DNA of 5,299 bases from an uncultured Armatimonadota bacterium. Its GTDB lineage: Bacteria; Armatimonadota; Armatimonadia; Armatimonadales; Armatimonadaceae. A program made the translations under genes and the position numbers. The stretch is from contig CAIWTR010000500.1 of the NCBI GenBank assembly GCA_903915615.1, positions 1 through 5,299 on the forward strand, in the 5' to 3' direction. A model generated the notes under the pieces. That model was given only the letters and a program-made list of their open reading frames with translations. It was not told the DNA's origin and made no database searches. Of this stretch, positions 4,892 through 5,299 are shown one piece after another (within the stretch, counting starts at the first letter, position 1; every line of letters starts with the position of its first letter).

Positions 4892-5299
4892 GAGCAACCA
4901 GGAAACCAATAGCAGTGGGGGGAGCGTTGCCGCAGTGGTCAGCCACACGTTCTCGGTCGACTTCTTCAGCGGCTGCGCGATAAGAATCAACATCGACCCG
5001 TGCATCAGATAAATGCCATACGACCAGTCTCCCAGCCAGCCCAGCGCCCGCATCAAAATGTTGGATTTCTCAAACGCCGCACGCTTCGACCAGCAGAGCA
5101 CAAAGATCCCAATCGCGATGAGATACGAAGTGATGTACCTAGGGCCTTCATCCCCATAGCCGAGCAGGCTCGCGGGAACAAGCATCACAATCATCCCGAT
5201 AATCGCACGCTTAACCGCTGCGCCAGCGACTTCACCGCGTTCGCTCGCCCGCAGCGTATCCGCCATCCACATCAGTGACATCGCCATAAACATCGCCAC
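4826..5299 (-). CDS. Acyltransferase family 3 membrane protein, C-terminal part, 5' end beyond the window
   Basis: The visible 157 residues are the C-terminal part of an integral-membrane acyltransferase 3 protein (OafA/NodX-like), a family that usually has about 350-400 residues and ten membrane spans. Likely spans here are residues 27-48, 55-71, 89-111 and 118-137, with a cut span at 1-12. The family's late motif LGDWSYGIYLMHG (89-101, His100) and the terminal YRYIEAPM (137-144) are clear. Members move acetyl or other acyl groups across the inner membrane onto surface polysaccharides or lipids; the acceptor here cannot be told. The catalytic N-terminal part is outside the window. The first codon in the window is GTG, read here as internal. 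The last 21 residues and stop are the 66-base repeat, so the C-terminus may have been replaced by the inserted element while keeping the protein intact. Confidence 0.9.
   Translation of the reverse strand: MAMFMAMSLMWMADTLRASERGEVAGAAVKRAIIGMIVMLVPASLLGYGDEGPRYITSYLIAIGIFVLCWSKRAAFEKSNILMRALGWLGDWSYGIYLMHGSMLILIAQPLKKSTENVWLTTAATLPPLLLVSWLLYRYIEAPMIRIGKQLTKRNTV

Noticed and set aside
1..5299. CRISPR array, tRNA or rRNA gene
   Set aside because: No regularly spaced short repeats, cloverleaf with anticodon arm or rRNA-like sequence was seen on either strand. The integration site is a protein gene end, not a tRNA gene.

Overview
The window looks like a piece of a bacterial chromosome from the PVC group (Verrucomicrobiota or Planctomycetota). 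The main reason is the large gene on the left. It encodes a PSCyt1-PSCyt2-PSD1 protein (cytochrome C/DUF1549/DUF1553 architecture), a family greatly expanded in those phyla and rare elsewhere. I cannot name a genus. All four real genes lie on the minus strand, so the window reads from right to left.

Layout, in transcription order. Positions 5299-4826 hold the C-terminal 157 codons of a membrane acyltransferase (acyltransferase family 3). Positions 4825-4640 are a promoter region with no gene. Positions 4639-3905 encode a DUF6088-type AbiEi antitoxin, and 3920-2946 encode an AbiEii nucleotidyltransferase toxin; the two genes overlap by 16 bases. Positions 2945-2721 are non-coding. Positions 2720-1 hold the first 906 codons of the PSCyt protein, whose 3' end lies outside the window. 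That gene is a single uninterrupted reading frame, and every long plus-strand frame below position 2720 is its antisense shadow.

The key observation is a perfect 66-base direct repeat, at 2836-2901 and again at 4826-4891. Each copy consists of the last 21 sense codons of the acyltransferase gene plus its stop codon. Between the copies lies only the AbiEi/AbiEii toxin-antitoxin pair with its own promoter. The simplest reading is that a compact cargo-only element of about 1,990 bases inserted at the 3' end of the acyltransferase gene. It would have supplied a replacement gene tail and pushed the original tail downstream, next to the PSCyt gene. No integrase or transposase lies between the repeats, so the means of movement is unknown. 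Removing exactly 1,990 bases predicts an empty site in which the acyltransferase stop codon is followed after 115 bases by the PSCyt start codon.

The AbiE pair is expected to act as a type IV toxin-antitoxin or abortive-infection module. The PSCyt protein is probably an exported haem protein with two tandem 190-residue modules between its DUF1549 and DUF1553 parts. The acyltransferase and PSCyt genes have no evident functional link to the AbiE pair.
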